From: Nautiliaceae bacterium | Lineage (GTDB): Bacteria; Campylobacterota; Campylobacteria; Campylobacterales; Nautiliaceae | Direction of reading: 5' to 3' | Assembly (NCBI GenBank): GCA_027063075.1 | Contig: JAMOSM010000112.1 | Coordinates: 1 to 8,945 of the forward strand | Length of the DNA: 8,945 nt | In this document: positions 6,099 through 8,945 of the stretch, piece after piece | Position numbering within the stretch: position 1 is the stretch's first letter | Layout of the letters: every line of letters begins with the position of its first letter | Position numbers and translations under genes: made by a program | The notes under the pieces: generated by a model | What the model saw: only the letters and a program-made list of their open reading frames with translations | What the model was told of the DNA's origin: nothing | Databases searched by the model: none

Positions 6099-6721
6099 TT
6101 CAATCCTTTTAAAAGGTTTATGTAATTTTTAGGTTTTATATCAAAGTTATTAAAATAAGTAAAGAAAGCTTTTTGATATTTTGCAACAACGTTTAGATTT
6201 TTCTCATCTATTACATAAAGTGTCTTAGCATCAACCTCATAGAGTTTATTTTCTATAGTAAAAATATATCTACCTATATTAAGTTTTTTCGCAAAATTAA
6301 TAAAATCCTTTTTTGTAATCTTGTCATCTAAAAAGGCGGCAAACACATCAGGAGATATAATTACACTTGATTTATACATATTTTTGATTTTTAAATAAAC
6401 TTCCTGATTTGGAGCAATTATCATAATTCTATTATAATCTTTTGCAAAAACTATTTTGTCATTTTTTTTAGGAAGTATAACAGGAAGTGCAAAAGCATCG
6501 TTTTTAAGTTCTGAATAAGGATATAAATAAGCCCTATTTCCATCAGCAACAGCCCTTGCACAGATTATATCCTCATTTAAATATTTACAAATTACAACCC
6601 CGCTAACACCCCTTTTTATATTTTTATCAATTAATGCAACGTTCTTATTAACACTTATAATTTCACTTTCTATTTTGGCAAACGAAAACACAGCCAAAAA
6701 TAATACAAAAATTATCCTCAT
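6095..6721 (-). CDS. PgbA N-terminal-domain protein, probably exported
   Basis: 208 residues with a short signal peptide (hydrophobic 3-14, likely cut after SFA at about 15). The mature part matches what I recall of the plasminogen-binding protein PgbA N-terminal domain of Helicobacter: a basic-residue/GVSGVV turn at 36-43, a repeated beta pattern with YPYSELKNDAFALP at 67-80, and the best signature NRIMIIAPNQEVYLKIKN at 97-114 followed by SPDVFAAFLDDK at 123-134. H. pylori PgbA and PgbB are roughly twice as long with a charged C-terminal extension, which is absent here, so plasminogen binding is unlikely to be its job. It is the first gene of the operon with glcD, xth and dedA, downstream of a strong extended -10 promoter; AAGG sits about 7 bases before ATG. 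It probably acts in the periplasm or at the outer envelope. Biochemical function is unknown. Confidence 0.78.
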   Translation of the reverse strand: MRIIFVLFLAVFSFAKIESEIISVNKNVALIDKNIKRGVSGVVICKYLNEDIICARAVADGNRAYLYPYSELKNDAFALPVILPKKNDKIVFAKDYNRIMIIAPNQEVYLKIKNMYKSSVIISPDVFAAFLDDKITKKDFINFAKKLNIGRYIFTIENKLYEVDAKTLYVIDEKNLNVVAKYQKAFFTYFNNFDIKPKNYINLLKGLK

Positions 6722-6735
6722 TTAATCGCCTTTTT

Positions 6736-6751
6736 TGCTAAAATTATAACA
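6736..6751 (-). promoter_or_regulatory. Extended -10 promoter of the pgbA-like/glcD/xth/dedA operon
   Basis: On the minus strand the sequence TTTGTTATAATTTTAG contains a perfect TATAAT (6743-6748) with TG one base upstream (6749-6751). This is an extended -10, typical of Campylobacterota promoters that lack a strong -35 box. The predicted transcript starts near 6736, giving a leader of about 15 bases with AAGG before the ATG at 6721. No operator or riboswitch fits in this leader. Confidence 0.7.
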
Positions 6752-6825
6752 AATCTTAATTCACAATAATATGATACTTTGAAACAGAAAAGAAAAACTG
6801 TAGATATAACTTGTTAGAAAAAAAC

Positions 6826-8730
6826 TTAACTAACAATCTCTCTTATTCTCTCTTCTCTTTCCACTAAAAGCTCTTCAATTGTTTTTGGCATTGAAAGATA
6901 ATATCCCTGCATTAAATCAATACCTGTATCTTTTAAAAACTCAAACGTTTCTTTATCTTCTACAAATTCTGCAACTAAATGCAAACCAAATTCTCTTCTA
7001 AAACCGGCTATAATTTTTACAGCTTTTTTTAAATACTCATCATTCATTACGTTTTTTATTAAAGTTCCATCTATTTTTAATACCCTTATCATATTTTTTT
7101 TAAGTAGGTTAATTACTAACAAAATAGAAGAATACCCGCTTCCAAAATCATCTACGGCAAAATAAGTTTTATTTTTTTTATGAATCAATTCTATTAGCTG
7201 CAAACTTTCAACAAATTTCTGCTCTGTAAGCTCTAAAACAATATCAATCTCCATTTTTTGTATAACTTCATTTAATTTTTTAATATACTTTTTGTTTTTT
7301 AATGCCTCAAAAGAGATATTTAAAAAAACCCTGTTGCAGACCTGTTTTATTAAATGCTCTTTTTGTAAAATGCTTTCTAAAACCAATAAATCAAATTCAG
7401 CAATTTTTCCTAAAGAATACACATAATCTATAAACATACCTGCAGGAATAAGCCTATTTTCTTCTTTTAGTCTCCCAAGTGCCTCAATAGAAAAAATATT
7501 TCCATTACTGTCAAAAATAGGCTGAAAAACTACATCCACATCTTTATTTTTAAGTTTTTCTTTTACAAAATTAATATCAAACTGTTCTTTAATCCATTCA
7601 TTTAAATGATTGTTTTTGTTATTGACAATAATGTTTTTATTTTCTTTTTTTGCAATCTTTTTAAGAAAATTTAAATAATTGATTAAGTCTTTTATCTGAA
7701 GTTGAGTATATTTATCAAGCTTAATTCCTAAAATATAAGCATCAAAAGAAATTATTTCTTTATTTATTTTTATCTCTTCTTTAATTATTTCATAAATTTT
7801 TTTTATCTCTTTTTCAAATTCTTCTTCGTTCATATCTGAAGCAATAATATAAAAATCGTTACTTTCTCCTTTAACTATTAAAAAATTCTTTTTGTTTTTA
7901 TAAATTTTATGTATTTTATGATACAAAATATTTTTTGCCTCTGTTATCAAATTTTCATTAAAAAGCGAATTTAATTTTTTTAAATTTTTTAAATCAACAA
8001 CCCCTATATAAAGCTTTTTACTTTTTACCAAAATTTCTATAAGTCCAAAAAAACTCCTCTCTACATTTGCAAATGTAGAAATGTATAGTTCATTTAACGT
8101 ATTGTAAAATTTTAAAGTTTGTTCTTTTAAGTCTTTAAAAACAAAATATGCTTCCGAATAAAAACCTTTTTTATAAAAAATATAAAAAGAATTTGCTAAA
8201 GAATGAATCAGATTATGCAAATCATAAATATAAACACACAAATTAACATCAAGACATATCATAAGAGATTCAAGATATGAAAGATACTCATTAAACTTAC
8301 AATGTTTTGCATCTATTAAAGGAAAAGAGTCTAAATTATCATTTTTAACAGCATTTACAATATCTTCAACCCATTGTTGATGAGCTTTAAAAAGTAAAAA
8401 ATCGTGTTTTCGTTTTTGAGCTAAAAGTTTTTTAAAAAATACAATTTCTTTTTTCATATAAATTTTAGCTGTTAAATTAAGCAATTTATCAAGTTTTTGC
8501 TGAATCTTATTATCTTTTATTGAACTTTTTACAAGACCAAAAGAACGATAAATCATAGAGTAGGGAAGATTTATTTTTTTATAAAACTCAAAACAAACTT
8601 TCTCATCTATTTTGTCAGTAGATAAAAACCTCTCTATAATAAAAGAAATTTCTTTGAGGTCAATATCTTTAAAAGACTCTTTTAAAATGTCATCTTCTGA
8701 TAATTGATTTAAGAAATTTAATATTTTCAT
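6826..8730 (-). CDS. c-di-GMP phosphodiesterase: CZB zinc sensor, degenerate GGDEF, EAL
   Basis: 634 residues from the chosen start. Residues 1-110 are a helical region of unknown type. A CZB (chemoreceptor zinc-binding) domain follows at about 112-220: His117 in AHQQW, Cys144 in HCKFNEYL, then His172 and His176 in LHNLIH. The spacing (27, 28, 4) closely matches the zinc ligands of E. coli DgcZ. A degenerate GGDEF domain covers about 240-370, with DLKNLKKLN for the metal loop and GESNDF instead of GGDEF, so it should not make c-di-GMP. The EAL domain (about 395-625) keeps all expected catalytic residues: Glu416 in EALGR, Asn471, Glu500 in ELTE, Asp527-Asp528 in DDFGSGYSS, Lys552 in KID, Glu588 and Glu591, and Gln608 in QGYYLS. 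It should hydrolyse c-di-GMP to pGpG. No membrane segment is seen, so it is probably cytoplasmic. ATG 8730 is preferred because AGGTAGGG lies 8 bases before it; ATG 8763 would add 11 residues but lacks a ribosome site. Confidence 0.85.
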   Translation of the reverse strand: MKILNFLNQLSEDDILKESFKDIDLKEISFIIERFLSTDKIDEKVCFEFYKKINLPYSMIYRSFGLVKSSIKDNKIQQKLDKLLNLTAKIYMKKEIVFFKKLLAQKRKHDFLLFKAHQQWVEDIVNAVKNDNLDSFPLIDAKHCKFNEYLSYLESLMICLDVNLCVYIYDLHNLIHSLANSFYIFYKKGFYSEAYFVFKDLKEQTLKFYNTLNELYISTFANVERSFFGLIEILVKSKKLYIGVVDLKNLKKLNSLFNENLITEAKNILYHKIHKIYKNKKNFLIVKGESNDFYIIASDMNEEEFEKEIKKIYEIIKEEIKINKEIISFDAYILGIKLDKYTQLQIKDLINYLNFLKKIAKKENKNIIVNNKNNHLNEWIKEQFDINFVKEKLKNKDVDVVFQPIFDSNGNIFSIEALGRLKEENRLIPAGMFIDYVYSLGKIAEFDLLVLESILQKEHLIKQVCNRVFLNISFEALKNKKYIKKLNEVIQKMEIDIVLELTEQKFVESLQLIELIHKKNKTYFAVDDFGSGYSSILLVINLLKKNMIRVLKIDGTLIKNVMNDEYLKKAVKIIAGFRREFGLHLVAEFVEDKETFEFLKDTGIDLMQGYYLSMPKTIEELLVEREERIREIVS

Positions 8731-8738
8731 AAAAATTA

Positions 8739-8746
8739 CCCTACCT
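8739..8746 (-). promoter_or_regulatory. Ribosome binding site deciding the start of the EAL gene
   Basis: AGGTAGGG on the minus strand, 8 bases before ATG 8730-8728. Nothing comparable precedes the upstream in-frame ATG at 8763, so the shorter 634-residue product is favoured. Confidence 0.6.
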
Positions 8747-8758
8747 TTACTAAAATTA

Positions 8759-8764
8759 ATCATA
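8759..8764 (-). promoter_or_regulatory. Possible -10 box of the EAL gene
   Basis: TATGAT (five of six to TATAAT) on the minus strand would start transcription around 8750, leaving a leader carrying the AGGTAGGG ribosome site. It overlaps the alternative ATG at 8763, which would exclude that start. No clear -35 box is present, so this is tentative. Confidence 0.3.
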
Positions 8765-8806
8765 TAAATAATCGGCAGTTTTATAAAATATTAAAAGAAA
8801 AAGAGA

Positions 8807-8945
8807 CTAAAGTTGTTCGATTTTTATCTTATCAGTATTGAAATGTTTTTTCATCTCTTCTTCTATTGCATAAAGAGTCACAGCCCCGCTCGCACACGTA
8901 GCACAGGCTCCAAGATATTTTACATATACTTTGGTAATACCGTCT
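8807..8945 (-). CDS. NifU C-terminal-domain Fe-S scaffold protein (partial)
   Basis: The last 45 residues of a gene entering from the right edge; stop TAG at 8809-8807. The tail reads VKYLGACATCASGAVTLY, containing the C-x-x-C pair (Cys14 and Cys17 of the visible part) that defines the NifU C-terminal (Nfu) domain, followed by a helix AIEEEMKKHF and a closing strand IKIEQL. Proteins of this type carry a 4Fe-4S cluster bridged between two subunits and hand it to target proteins. Campylobacterota usually have a short stand-alone version of about 90 residues, so about half is visible. It is 76 bases upstream of the EAL start on the same strand; no strong terminator separates them. Confidence 0.88.
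   Translation of the reverse strand, partial: DGITKVYVKYLGACATCASGAVTLYAIEEEMKKHFNTDKIKIEQL

Noticed and set aside
6811..6836. Hairpin TTGTTAG/CTAACAA as terminator of the EAL gene
   Set aside because: The 7-base stem is perfect but A-T rich with a 12-base loop, includes the stop codon, and is not followed by a T-run on the minus strand, so a terminator call is not justified.
8731..8763. Longer 645-residue start (ATG 8763) for the EAL protein
   Set aside because: No ribosome site precedes it and it overlaps a possible -10 box; ATG 8730 has AGGTAGGG at good spacing.

Overview
The window looks like chromosome of a very AT-rich member of the Campylobacterota (Epsilonproteobacteria), most likely a free-living relative of Nautilia, Caminibacter or Lebetimonas. 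The basis is a plasminogen-binding-domain (PgbA-N) gene next to glcD, as in Helicobacter, together with exodeoxyribonuclease III, a DedA protein, a stand-alone NifU C-terminal-domain protein and c-di-GMP signalling genes. The lineage is an inference; there is no rRNA or other marker gene here.

Left part, bases 1-2387, plus strand: an accessory-looking three-gene operon. It holds the 3' end of an unidentified gene, a 37-kDa nucleoid-associated protein (YejK/NdpA family, NA37 domain), and an unidentified protein with coiled-coil regions and about three membrane segments at its C-terminus. Neighbouring genes overlap by 3 and 8 bases, so they are probably co-translated. This is very AT-rich (bases 1861-1920 contain 8 G/C of 60, against 25 of 60 at 5641-5700). 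A DNA-binding protein paired with a membrane protein resembles the logic of some anti-phage systems such as Kiwa, but no recognised defence domain is visible.

Middle, 2388-2880: about 490 bases without a credible gene, packed with short direct repeats and one imperfect inverted repeat of about 36 bases per arm. At about 2881 the sequence turns abruptly into a GGDEF (diguanylate cyclase) domain that has no start codon and no sensor region. It is a 5'-truncated remnant, so 2880 is probably a recombination junction between the accessory segment and ancestral chromosome.

Right part, 3377-8945, all minus strand: a tightly packed operon, transcribed from an extended -10 promoter near 6745, reads pgbA-like, glcD, exodeoxyribonuclease III, dedA. 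Upstream of it is a separate gene for a c-di-GMP phosphodiesterase with a zinc-binding CZB sensor, a degenerate GGDEF domain and an EAL domain whose catalytic residues are all present. The window ends inside a nifU-type Fe-S scaffold gene.

The points most worth a second look are the NA37/membrane-protein operon, the junction that beheaded the GGDEF gene, the CZB-GGDEF-EAL architecture, a DedA protein lacking both family arginines, and the pgbA-glcD pairing in a probable non-pathogen.
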